Positions 38,811 to 50,247 of a stretch of 64,000 nucleotides of DNA are shown here, in pieces. Origin of the DNA: Lagopus muta (lineage: Eukaryota; Chordata; Aves; Galliformes; Phasianidae). The position numbers and the translations under genes were made by a program. The notes below the pieces were generated by a model that was not told the DNA's origin, ran no database searches, and saw only the letters and a program-made list of their open reading frames with translations. How positions within the stretch are numbered: the first letter of the stretch is position 1; every line of letters begins with the position of its first letter. The DNA is taken from the NCBI RefSeq assembly GCF_023343835.1, contig NC_064437.1:49736972-49800971 (forward strand), given 5' to 3'.

Positions 38811-39117
38811 TGTATGAGAACTGCTGAATCACGGCTTGAACCTCTGATTGACCACCTGAGACGAGCAATGAGTTAGCCCCAGGAGCACAGGTGAAGAAAA
38901 TTCTCCTGTGCTACTGGAAGGGTGGGAGCCTGGCTCCGCTCTCCTAGACCCCATTTAAAAGCTGACTACGATGGGAGAAAGTTTTTCTCCAAGAGGTTGG
39001 AGTCTTCTCAGCAAGCTGGATAAGCTTTCCATCTGTTCTTCTTTAGCATGATAACCTGTTCAGCATAACTTTCTTGTATGTTTCTTAATTATAACATCTG
39101 AATATTAACTGATTACA
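38811..39117. mobile_element. Solo-LTR-like repeat, copy 1
   Basis: About 305 bp, roughly 80 percent similar by eye to 43515-43836 along the whole length and in the same orientation. It starts TGTATGAGAACTGCTGAATC and ends near TAACTGATTACA, so it has the TG...CA ends of retroviral LTRs. A TATA-like CATTTAAAAG lies about halfway. The flanks do not show a perfect target duplication; if the end is taken 4 bp further right, flanks CATAT and CGTAT match at four of five positions. I cannot name the family. Confidence 0.65.
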
Positions 39118-42100
39118 TACACGTATAATAGCTTCTAATATAATTGTCTGTTCAACAGTTTAGGAATTGTAGCTAAGAAATGTTAACATCAAACTTGCTA
39201 GACCTTCTTTTTCATTACTTCAACTAAAAATAATTCAAAACTGTTACAATGCAATTGTGTTCTACGCTTTCTTTGCATAATGAATATCTAACATAGATGA
39301 TAACATCCAACTTCTTTAGGGAAAAGTGTATGTACAGTCAAGTGAGACTGGATTCCATGCAACTAATAACACAGAGCTCTGACATGAATTTAACGATACA
39401 AAGAAAGGACAGGAACACAGGAATTGGGCAGGGGTGGGAAAGTGAGCGACAGACTCACCTAATGTGAGGTCAGCATTCCGCAGTCTATGGCCTGTGTTAT
39501 CTTCCAATCATAGGTAGGCATCAGTAGTGGTTTTGCCTGCTCAGACCAGTATCGTGATAACACTTTACAAGCTGTAGCCAAAGGGAAAAAGCAAAAACAA
39601 AAGAAAAGGGTTGGGGGGGGGAGAAAAGAAAAAGAGACACATTTATGATTAGCAGCCTCTCATAACTGCTTTTCATGAAACACTTGATGAGGAACTTAGC
39701 AAAGCTGTGTACTCCTTGTCTTTCATTTGTGCTTCAGTAGTCCCTTCTCACCTTCTCCTTCCGTGAGGCAGAGATGTCTAAATAACATACTCTGGAAACA
39801 TTCACAACAGTAACATTCACAACTGGTAACATGGAGACTTGAACAAAGTGGATTTGGGCTGAATAGCAGAGGGCATATTTCTGAAAAGGAATAGAAGTGC
39901 CAAGAACATCTATACCTGTTTTATCACAGACAGAACACAAAGTTATTAGCAACCTCACTACTTCACTACCTCATGTTCAGAATCATGACATTACCAGAGT
40001 GCCACTACAGATTCTACATCTGGAGGCTAAGCTAACTGATAATAAGCAAATTTATTGAAATTAAGATACAGTTTAAAGCTTCCGTGAGTAGAACCTAGCA
40101 AATATTTTTAATGGTTATGGCCTACCGAGAACATATGCAGTTAGTAATACCCAATAAGCATAGCCTTACAGAGAGTTCTACAGGTGGAAAGCATTATTAT
40201 TCCAAATTACCAAACAGTAAAATCAGGATAAAACAATTTGAAGCTATTTGCTCAAACACAATCTTATCTTTATGAAAGTTATGATTCCATTCTCTCTCAA
40301 AACCTTTTAAAATAAGCTAAACCAAAACCAAATGTATAAAGCACAACTCCTTTAAGGCATTTAGATTCTTACTGATACAACACTAGATGTCTCTATAAAA
40401 GGAATTTTACCAAGGTACTCTATCTACCCCAAGCAAAGGTGGGATGAGTATTTCACATATCAATGTTTTCCCAAATCATCAATTTACTACGAATTCTGGG
40501 GTGAAAAGTTGATTTATATGAATGTTATAGGGTATGTGATAAGGCTTCATACACCATCATTCATAGTTCCCATATGCAAAGAAATACATACCATATTCAT
40601 TTTTTCTTGTTGAAGTTCACTGCTGAGATTTGTAGTGGCCATGTTAAGAGCTGCTTTACACACCCAGTTGCTAGCTATACCATCCACCAAAAATGAAAAA
40701 CAAAACATCAAGTCAGTAATTTTGGCCTGTGCAGAACATCCTCATGCATAATTTGTAGGGTTACTTGTAACAGCAATAGCCATCTGATTAAAACAGTAAC
40801 AATGCTACAGTATCTATTTCTGAATCACTTGTCTTGGATAAGTGATCTTCTGACAGCATAAGTCATCCAGTTTGAAATTTATTAATTCACTAACTTTATA
40901 CTAATATTACCCTTAAAATAACAGGATTCCTTCTCATCTGTAAATTGGCACATTTTTTTGTTCTTTTTACAATGCCAAAATGCTGCTTTGTACTGACTAT
41001 TTTGGTCAACTGTGTAGCATCATTTTATAAAACAACATCCACACAAAGATCTTAGGGTGCTTTTCAAATGTGTATATATATCAAATTTGCGTAGAGGAAC
41101 AAGTTTTTTGTATTCTCATTGACACATATATATGGTGGCATGGGAGTACCTGGGCAAAACCATACAAAAGCATCCCAATAGAACTGCAGGTAGATTCTGT
41201 AATCTTTTGAAACAGCAAAAAGGAAAATCAGAAGCACAGAAACAAATTACTGATGATGGAATCTAGTTATTTACATCTGTTTTTGCAAAATGGGGTTTAT
41301 ATTAACTACTGAGGGTCAGATCAGCCAGTGCTTGATAAAAACATCATTTCAGTGAAAACCTTTCAGTTAGCTGTGACCAAACTCTGAGTAAGGAGGTCTG
41401 GTTTGTTTCAAAACTCTATGCATCCTTGGCTGGAAGATTTTTTTTTTTTTTTGCCAGCTTGAGGTGGGACAGCATCAAATGAAGAACACAACTCCAGTTG
41501 GAAATTCTCTAACAAGCAGTTCCAGGTATGCTCAAAGGTAAGAATAGTATGCTGTACACCAACCAGTTCTACGAATATCTGACTCCCCTTTGAAGGAGTC
41601 AACGATGCCACTTGACAAAGCAATTTAGCCAATCAATGGGGGCCTAATAAAAGAGAATCAGTCCTGCCCTTTTGTCTCATCAGCGTTTTTGCCTGCTGCT
41701 CCAGCATCTGTTTGTTCATACAGATTGGCTTGCCAATCTGGATAAAAATAATGGTGTAAGATTGTGTTTAATCAACCAGCTGTACCATCTTTGTTTTGAC
41801 AAGCAATTGAAACTTTCCAACTTTTTATCTCCTTTAATCTGTTGGTTGGCTTTCAGCAAGACAAATGTGACTCTTCAGCACTGCAAAGAGCACTGTAGTC
41901 TGACTGCATGGCACAGTCTCTTCAGAAGTATGACTATGCAGCACAGATGTTTTCCATCTATTAAAAATCCCTGTTTTGTTTTTCCTATAGGATGAGTACT
42001 GTCCATCCTGAAATATTTATAAAGTATAAGCTTTTAACAGGAGGAAAAAGTGCTCAAAGCAAAACAGGAAACGCCTTGAGCCATTTTCTATTGCCAAAGA

Positions 42101-43509
42101 GCTATTATTTTCAAGTACTTTATAATAAGAAATCTGATTTATAAAAAAGCAAGGAATGCACATTCCTAAATTTTAGGATAATAGCTTACCTAACACCAAA
42201 CACTTGACTTTTAGTTTAGATATAAAAAATTAAGTGGGAAGCTTCAGTGGGAAACTCAGATTGCAGTTATATTGTTTAGTTCTACTACCAAGTGTAACTG
42301 CACTTTCAGAACAAGAACTTAACATGTCTGAAGCAATTCTGAGTGCTTCACTGACTTCCCTGGAGGCTCAAACTGAACATCTGAAGGCCACTGGTGCAAC
42401 TGCCCTATTCCACTTGTGTGCTCCCATGAATTCAAGAAGCACAGAGTACCCAAAGCCTGACAACACTCTGAGGAACAGTACATAACGTCAGAGAACAGCA
42501 ATGGCTCCTAAGGTCAGGACACAGCTGATGCTGCTGAGTATAAAAGCAACTATGTCTTGGGTGTCAGAGCCAGAAAAATGAGTAATGTTACACAGAAATA
42601 CTGTAATGGCTACACTGCATCCTGGTCCTTGTATATTGCCCATCTCACACCAGCAGTAAGCTTCTTGCCTTTGAACCACACCTTTTTAAGATGCCTTATA
42701 TCCTTGAGACACTTCAGTGGCCAATTTTGTGGCATCTGCATGGAACCAAAACATACATAATATACATACTCATATAGAGATATATTTTAAGCCAGTTTCA
42801 CTTCTTTCACTTTGTGCTACTCTGGATTCATACTGACTTTGTGCTCCAATGTATTAAGCTTATCAAGTTTCCAGTAAGGTGATGGAGCAAAGGTTGAGAA
42901 TGTTACAATCAACAGAACGACTTCTATTGGAAACACTTTTTAGGGCTGTTCTGAGGGCTCTGGGACTATTAGACCACTACTCGTAAACTAAAGTTTATGT
43001 AACACTACATAAGAAGAACCAGTATTCTCAATAAAAAGCCATCCTAATGAATAAAGCTCAAGTTTCTTGCACCACAAAGCATTTCCATAAGAAGCCTAGA
43101 ATTGAGATAAAGCTTCTTAAATCTCTACTGAAATAAAACTGAAAATAAACATATATTTCATTTTAGGGAAGCGTGTCCTCAGGTTTTATCATTAAATTAC
43201 AGCTGCCTATGTTGGTATTTATAATGCTCTATGGATGATTGAAAATGAATCAATAACACATGGAGAGAAATAAAATTTCACTAACAGGATCTGGAATTAA
43301 TTTCCTCTCCTCCACCTGGCTTAACTTACAAGGTAATACACAGTCCTCAAGGAAAATAATTAGTATCTTGCATGGCAAAAGGCCTAGTCTCCAACTTGGA
43401 ACTAGGAAGACATAAATACACTTGCACAAAATACTTTGTATATGTTAAACAATTGTTTTGAGACACATGATATAAATTTTAAACACCTACTGACCAACTA
43501 AACCATGTG
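39118..43509. other. Intergenic DNA between the two LTR-like copies
   Basis: 4.4 kb of AT-rich DNA. I looked for gag, pol or env remnants that would make the two LTR-like copies one provirus and recognised none. A run of 13 T occurs near 41440 and a small duplication of ACATTCACAAC near 39800. Confidence 0.6.
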
Positions 43510-43514
43510 CTACA

Positions 43515-43836
43515 TGTATGGGAACTGCTGAATCACTGCCTGAACCTCTGATTGATTACCTGAGGTGAGCAATGAGTCAGCCACGGGAGCACAGGTGAAG
43601 GCAATTCACCTGTGCTGCCGGAAGGAGTGGAGCCTGGCTGCACCTCTTCTAGACCCACTTAAGAGTTGACTACCAGTAAGGAAGAATCTCTTCTGGAGAT
43701 CTCTCCTCTGGAGTTTTGCAGTGAGCCTAGGATGTGGGTAAGCATTCTATCTAGTCTCTTTTTGTTATTATAACCTGCTTAGCTAAACTCTTGTTTATTT
43801 CATAATTATAACATCTGTATATTCATTGATGATACA
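43515..43836. mobile_element. Solo-LTR-like repeat, copy 2, with target-site duplication
   Basis: 322 bp beginning TGTATGGGAACTGCTGAATC and ending TTGATGATACA, flanked on both sides by the direct repeat CTACA (43510-43514 and 43837-43841). TG...CA ends plus a 5-bp duplication indicate integrase-mediated insertion and loss of the internal part by LTR recombination. It carries a perfect 12-bp inverted repeat (43588-43599 with 43605-43616, core CACAGGTGAA). A 5-bp duplication fits ERV-L-like and some other retroviral groups; the family is not assigned. Confidence 0.78.
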
Positions 43837-43841
43837 CTACA

Positions 43842-45002
43842 TGACTATGAACCAGGCAGACAACAGCAAATGCTTGTATTAATGTGAAAACAGCTCTTAC
43901 CATTTTCTCCAACAAAGGCCACTTCTACTATTATACCAACTAACATGGTACTGTGCTGTTCAGCCTGATCAGCTGACCAAATGCTTCAGCTCCTTTCAGT
44001 AATTCAGCAACAAAATACTCAGCCACCACAGTGGTCTCATGGTGCTTGTTGCCAGCTACAGAAGGACCTAGAGAAGGCAGAACAACAAGACAGTACAGAA
44101 AGTAGAACTTTGTTACATGTGCTCATTAAAGAAGGAGCTGCTCAAACTGAAATAACTCAAGAATCCGAGTACATTCATACAGTTAGTAACCATAATGATC
44201 CAAGAGACGGTTGCAGCTTCATGTACATTTCAAGCCTGTTGAGAAGAGGCAGAAGTTTCTAATATCAGAATGCTAGATCTAACCTTCAAAGCAGTGACTA
44301 TTTTTGTTATTGTATAATAGAAAACAATTGATTTTGAAACTGTGTTGTTTAATTACAAGATTAAAGAGTTGATTATAGTTCAAATGTTCTCTTTAGTTCA
44401 TCAAAGGTTTGAGTAATAGCAAGAAGGTACAGAAGGAATAACGAGAGGCTGTCTGTCTCAACTGTGCTCTTTCCTAAGACAAACTAAATCTTGAGTTATG
44501 CAAGCTGAACAAAATACATCTCAGTAAATATATTTCAAACCTTCTCCCACTTCAGTTCCCTTGGAAGGAGTAATACTATGTTTTTTCACACACTGGTGTT
44601 CATAAAATCCTTCAAAGATTTACAAACAGTTATCCTCATGGCCGGGAGTGTTGTCATGCTCAGTGCCTGCTGGAGGGCAAGCTACATGAGTCATCTGCAG
44701 GGGCCAGCCTGTTTGGCCTTGCTGGGTTGCAGGTGGCTACTTCGGTACTTCATGGATCCAGAGGAAGCTTGGGCACACACATGCTCAAACACAAAATGAC
44801 ACTGAAGAACCCAAAGCATTTTTCTCTCAAGCTTGCGCTTTTAAAGCTAGTCGTAAGATCTCTGGTAATATGAGACCACCTCTTAAAGGAAACCAAATTG
44901 AGATGTTATAAGGAACAAGCAGGAAATAGGTAAAGAAATAAGTAAAGAATAGCAAAGCAATATGGACAAAGCTAGGAACTACAAACTTGAGGAAGCAGCT
45001 CA
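43842..45002. other. Intergenic DNA
   Basis: Nothing recognised; short open frames only. Confidence 0.55.
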
Positions 45003-45600
45003 TTGCAGTCCAATCATCAACCTGCTCCCATGATGCCCACTAATCACGTTCCTCAGTGCCACATCTCCACGTTTCTTGAACGCCTCCACGGATGGTGACC
45101 CCACCACCTCTCTGGACAGCCTGTGCCAGTGCATCATCACTCTTTCTGAGAAGAAATGTTTCCTATATCTGACCCAAACTTCCCCTGGCACAACTTAAGG
45201 CTATTACCTCTTGTCCCATCACTATCTACATGAGAGAAGAGGCTGACCCCTGCCTCACTGCCACCTCCCTTCAGGCAGTTGAAGAGAGTGACAAGGTTTT
45301 CTGAGCCTCCTCTTCACCAGACTGAGCAATCCCCGTTCCCACAGCCACTCCCCATAAGACCCATGTTCCAGGCCCTTCACAGCTTTGTTACCCTTCTCTG
45401 GACACGTTCCAGGATCTCACTGTCTGCCTTACCCTGAGGGGCTCAAAACTAAATACATACTTGAAGTAAGGCCTTACCAGTGCCACGTACATGGGGATAA
45501 TCACCTCCCTGCTTCTGGTGGCTGCATTATTTCTGACACAAGCCAGGATGCCATTGGCCAACTAATATCCCCAGATTCTTTTCCTTTGTGCAGCTTTCCA
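45003..45600 (-). repeat. CR1-type LINE fragment, about 0.6 kb
   Basis: Reverse complement of CR1 3' sequence: CAGTCCAATCATCAACCTG at the element's 3' side, GATGGTGACCCCACCACCTC, TCTGGACAGCCTGTGCCAGT, GACAAGGTTTTCTGAGCCTC and TTCTCTGGACACGTTCCAGG, extending to the block with GCCATTGGCC. It is the longest CR1 copy in the window, 5'-truncated and missing the extreme 3' terminus. Confidence 0.93.
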
Positions 45601-47499
45601 GCCAAAATGAAGATATGGTAAAGCAGAATATACCTATAGCACTATATGAAAATCAGAAAATGAACCATCTGCAAAATGAGTTCATAGAATGAGCTGCATG
45701 TGCATTAGACATAATGACACCTGAAAGCCACTGGCTGCAGTGAGGGAACTTCTATATGGAGTCACATGAAAGGCAGTGAGAAATACCTCAACAGCAATGC
45801 AAATGATGGGGAAAGGGGTTCATGCAGCACCTACCAAAGAGATAACTCAAGAAATGCACCAATTTCTGCAAGGACACTTCTGTCAATGAGCTCCAGACTA
45901 GCCCTGCAAGAAGGACCTTCCCTGAAGCAGGGCCAGAAAGTCTGTACAGAGTAAATCCAGGCACTGAGGGGACACAGAGGTGGCTTTGTTAGTTTTCCTG
46001 GCAAAGGTGAGACTACAGAGCTGCTAAAGCCTGGCTTGGTTTGCTGCTGCTCGATGTGTTCAGAGTGCTGGGCTGAATCCCAGCAGTGCTAATTGTGTCT
46101 CTAATTACTTCTGATAGCAAAGCAAAGCTAACTGACACAAACTGTATTGTAGGGCATCTTCCTGTCACTCAGATGAGCAGACTGTCCACAACTTTTGAAT
46201 CCTGTCCCATATACAGGGAGCATGTGTTTCCCAGGATAAGGGGAAGAGTTCTACTATGTCATTTACAAAAACCATAGGCCCCTGGAGAGCAGTAACCTTG
46301 CTCCACAACTTACAGGCAATTTTACAAGAAACGACCAAATTTCAGAGGCAGTAAGTTAACAGATTTGGCAACAGATAATTCTGTTGTAATTGGCTATTCT
46401 TGCACAAACCACTTAAGGAAAGCGTATTGGTTGAAAGCCATAAAGTGCATATACATAGATGGAGTGTCATCATAGAATCATGCAAAAGCAGGCTGGGTTA
46501 TGCCGTGCTAATGTTTTCTTTATCACTGTTTGTATGAGGCTAAGAGCACGTGTTAGATTGTGTTTTAGTTTGCTCTTTTCATATGTTGGTGGTAGACCTC
46601 TGAGATGCTAGGTTAAGTTATGCTGCATATGCAGTACAATAAAAACAGCTTTAGAAATCCAGTACTCAAAGAAAACGAAAATGTTGCTTGTTATGTGTTC
46701 TTTATTATGTCTCACCTTAGCAGGGTGGTTTTTTGTTGTTGTTGCTTTTAATACAGATAGTCTCCAACCTTTCTAGGACTGTATCTTGCAAAATCGTCTG
46801 AGATCTTCAATTTACCTTCTCAGCTACTTATAAAAAACAACTGTCAGGTTTGCCCTAGAAGCAAATTTTTCCTTTCTTTCTCAATTGTTCTCAGTCCTCT
46901 CCTGATAAAAAAAATACGACTTGGAATTAGTTTACATAGAAGATACGTTTAAAAATAACCTTTAACAGAGCCTACAGGAGCTTGTTGGTTTTGCTTGGCA
47001 AACAATTTCCAATTCAAAGTTGCATGATCTTACACCATTAAAACAGAGCAACTCTTGCTACATGGCTGGCATCCAAATAAAAATCAAGTAACATTTATTA
47101 CCAATATGACATAACTTCTGTTTAAAGAGAGAAGGGATTTCAAACAGCTTAGCTGAAGCAGCAGGATCTGCACAGAAGGATTTTATACAGAACTGCCTGC
47201 ACTATACAGCATTCTTTTCTTCAGATGAAAAACAAACCTTTCTGTTTGATAGTTACCAACTACTTCCAAGATAGTTTTCCTTTTATTTCAGCGTAAGACA
47301 GACAATTCTCATTGCAGATCAGAAGATTCCTGTCTGAGTCTAAAGGGAAGCTCATGGCAATTTTTGTTAGCAAAACGCACAAGTTGCCATGCTGCATTTC
47401 TGGAACACGATAATCTGATTGGCACGACTGGCATTTCATGTTTTGACCACAAAGTCAAATAAAGTAGCCCGAACAATAACTTCCAACAGAGTAAGGTTC
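45601..47499. other. Intergenic DNA upstream of the KIF20B CpG island
   Basis: No exon, RNA gene or named repeat recognised. In human a lncRNA starts divergently from the KIF20B promoter; a similar minus-strand transcript could cross this region, but nothing in the sequence proves it. Confidence 0.5.
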
Positions 47500-48012
47500 C
47501 GAACACAGACAGCATTACCCGCAGCTGCATGAGCGCTGTACCCGCAGTGAGGAAGAGCCGAAGTGACACGAGGCCGGCAGTTCGCCAAGCGGAGCGCCTT
47601 GGCCTCGGTGCTCCCTGTAGGCAGCGATCAGACCGCCTGCACGCAGCGCACCGCAGCGCAGCCTCCGGGACCGTGGGAGCAGCAGAACCGCAACCACGCG
47701 AGGATCGACGAAAGCGGACTTACAGACATCCTGACAGGCCTAGGGACGCGCGGTAAGAGAAGGGGAGACGAGGGACCCAGGCGATATGCCGTGCAGCGGG
47801 AGTCCCGCTGCCCCTAGGCGTTCTGCGCGGGTATGACAAAAAAAAAAAAAAACCAAACTCTGCGTGAACAGCTGCGCAGCCCAGCGCCATCCTGGAACCG
47901 GGCGACTCTCACGAGGAGCCCTCCTACGGAATCGACACGACCGAACCACCGCATGCCCCTACGACTACATCTCCCGTCGGGCACTTCGCCACGGCACCGC
48001 CAGCGCCGACAG

Positions 48013-48075
48013 CCAATCCCAGCTCGAACCCAGAATGCGTCGCGGCTCCGCACACTGCCATTGGCTGAATTTGAA
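48013..48075 (+). promoter_or_regulatory. KIF20B: CCAAT/CCAAT/CHR-like cell-cycle module
   Basis: CCAAT at 48013-48017, inverted CCAAT (ATTGG) at 48060-48064, then TTTGAA at 48070-48075 in the context GGCTGAATTTGAAAAC. Late cell-cycle genes typically combine NF-Y CCAAT boxes with a CHR (TTTGAA), bound by DREAM/MuvB and B-MYB, near the start site. This fits KIF20B, a G2/M gene. The 42-bp gap between CCAAT cores is longer than the usual 31-33 bp. Binding is inferred. Confidence 0.5.
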
Positions 48076-48109
48076 AACAACGCGCGAACGTTAGCGGGCG
48101 TGCTCTTTG

Positions 48110-48297
48110 GACGGCGGTGGCGCTGCGCGCAGGTGGGCGGTGCAGTGGGGCGCTCGGCACGGGCTCTGAGGGTGCGGATGGCCAGCGCGGTGCGGGCACG
48201 GGCCTCCGCGGGCCGTGGGACTGAAGCGAGGGGCGGTGGTGGGCCGATCGGCGGGGTACTGCTGTCTCCTCCCGTGCCATGAAGGTCCTGATGGCGG
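48110..48297 (+). other. KIF20B: Candidate KIF20B 5' non-coding exon 1
   Basis: The coding exon at 50091 begins with an acceptor one base before ATG, so a 5' exon must lie upstream. A donor-like CGG|GTAAAG at 48298, shortly downstream of the CHR module, is the best candidate. The start at about 48110 is a guess. Competing donors include CAG|GTGGGC near 48131. The exon would contain an out-of-frame ATG at 48279-48281. Confidence 0.35.
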
Positions 48298-50090
48298 GTA
48301 AAGGCTTGCCGGAGAGGGTGTGGCTGAGGTCTCCTCCAGCCCCCTGCGGCTGCCCTTGCATCCACTGGCAGCCCCTCCTGGCGCGGACAGGCCGACGGGA
48401 GAGCACTTCTTCCGCGGCGGTATCTACGATTTCCGCCTCGGGACGTCCGAGGTGTCCGCAGCGCTGTCGTGCCTGACGGGCAGCTGGGCGATCGGCATTT
48501 CGCAGCGTTACCGATGTCAGCGTAACACTCACATGTAGGGCTACTGTTCCAGCTCTGCGTGCGGCGCACCGCTTGCTTCTCCTTCTCAAACGAGAAATCA
48601 CAGCACGAGAGCAGGATCCTGCTAAATGCCGCTTTGCGAGCAGCCATCGCTGAACGTAAAGCGGCGGTTATGAGACGTGCGGCCCCTTTGGCGGCGTCAG
48701 CGGTTTGCGGTTGCCTAGCGACCTGCGGGAGCGACCGTGCTCGGCGCGTCCTGCTTAAGACGGCGTTTGCTGAAGCTCGGGCGGTATTTCAGGGCGGGCT
48801 TTCCCCTGTTTGAAAGCTGTAGGGAGAGAGAAGAGAACGCCTGGCCCGTTCTCTTCAGCGTGACTTTCGGCGATGGCTGCCTAGCCCTGTCCGACTCGGT
48901 AGCTGCGTTTTGCTGGTCGGGTAGGAGGGCTGAGCTGTGTGTTGCTCCATCCCGGCTTTTTGTGCTGCTCGCGCAGATCAAAAACGTGACTGCGTGAGAG
49001 GCAGCGTTGTCAGCGGGCGAAGGGCCGTGCCCCAGCGCTGGTCCCATCGGCCGCTTTAACCGCTGAAGTTCATCAAACGTTTCCTATTCCCTATTAGCAC
49101 TTACGGACACTGTATGTGCGCTGCTGGAGCTTGGCGTGAGGGTGTAGGGTTGTAAGGCGGCTGAATCGCTGTCCAAGCTGTAGGAAGCTGGGCAGCACCA
49201 AGTGTTAGAGTGCTTTTTGCCGTGATAGATGAGTGATATCCTGACAAGCTATTTCAGAGGGCAAATATAAACTGCAAAGATGGCACCTGTAGTATCAGAG
49301 GAAGAAGTAGCAGGAGAATGAAGTGTGGGCAAAATACGCGGGTATTTGTATGTCAGATGTGCATCTTAAGGGTTATTTGGGTGTCCTGCCACGCTGAATC
49401 AATTACACTTTTCTGTAGCAGATCACTGCTGAGACTGAGATGCACTGAAGGAGTTAAATTGCGGATTTAAAAGCCAACAGTTGTACTCTGGCGTGAGGTT
49501 TTCTGATGTTTAGTATCCTCTTAATACCAAAGCTACCTGTTAGACTTCACAGTGCCTCTGAGTCCTGCCTTGTGTAAAACTGCATCGGGTTATCCTTTTT
49601 CATACCAACGATTGATTAGGTGCCACAGGGATAAGCCATTGCAATGTTCTATTGTGATAAGCTTTTATTCCAAAAGGAGACTTGAACTGCAAAATGAGAT
49701 GACGGGAAAGGTTATGTGGAGCGGGCCTGCTTTTACTAAATGGTATCTGTGACTATTTCCATCAGCCATCATGGCTCTAGCAAGGCTGTGCTACATGCAA
49801 AAGGCTTTTTCCCAATGGGCGGTTGTGGTGTGATTTAGTCTGACAGGCCGCTTGGCACCACAGGGTTTGCTCCTTGTAAGGAGATGGAGGGGAGAATAGG
49901 AAAAAGGTTACGCTTGTGGGTTTGAGATAAAGTTGAGTAGAACAGAAAAGGAAGACGAAGCAGGAGTCAGTCCACACACACAAAGCAAACTGCAGATATC
50001 ACTTAGTGTCATATTTCCTAACTGAGCTTAGGAAATCTGCATCGTGCGTTGAAAGAGCAAAGAATAATTTCTTTTTGTATCATCTTGCAG
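48298..50090 (+). other. KIF20B: Probable KIF20B intron 1
   Basis: 1.8 kb between the candidate 5' exon and the first coding exon; the left half belongs to the CpG island, the right half is ordinary AT-richer DNA. No conserved coding element was recognised. Confidence 0.5.
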
Positions 50091-50091
50091 A

Positions 50092-50247
50092 ATGGAAACA
50101 AATTCAGAAGAAGATAACATTTTGAGACCATCCTATGTAGCTGGCATAGAGCTTCCAGAAAGAACAGGACTGGTAAATGTGGAAGACATAAAAACAAATC
50201 TCTCTGATGAGTTTAGTTCAGTTTCTTCAAGCTCAGACATGAGCCAG
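50092..50247 (+). CDS. KIF20B: KIF20B coding exon 1
   Basis: Acceptor CATCTTGCAG at 50090, exon from 50091, ATG at 50092-50094 followed by G. Encodes 52 residues starting [16 protein letters not shown], similar to the short acidic lead of mammalian KIF20B (RPSYV conserved), ending in a Ser-rich run before donor CAG|GTAAGA. Phase 0. Confidence 0.9.

Larger units (their letters stand above)
47500..49030. promoter_or_regulatory. KIF20B: KIF20B CpG-island promoter region
   Basis: GC- and CpG-rich block immediately upstream of KIF20B. It contains two CCAAT boxes and a CHR-like element near 48.0-48.1 kb, an E2F-like TTTGGCGG at 48687-48694 and an RFX-type X-box at 48710-48722. A 277-codon minus-strand open frame (47814-48647) is probably a by-product of GC richness. 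Confidence 0.85.

Noticed and set aside
38811-43836. A single 5-kb provirus bounded by the two LTR-like repeats
   Set aside because: Copy 2 has its own target duplication on both sides, the copies differ by roughly a fifth, and no retroviral gene remnants were seen between them.
45000-45191. 63-codon minus-strand open frame
   Set aside because: Part of the CR1 fragment at 45003-45600.
47814-48647. 277- and 225-codon minus-strand open frames in the KIF20B CpG island
   Set aside because: Same GC-content artefact; no recognisable domain, and overlapping frames on the other strand are equally open.
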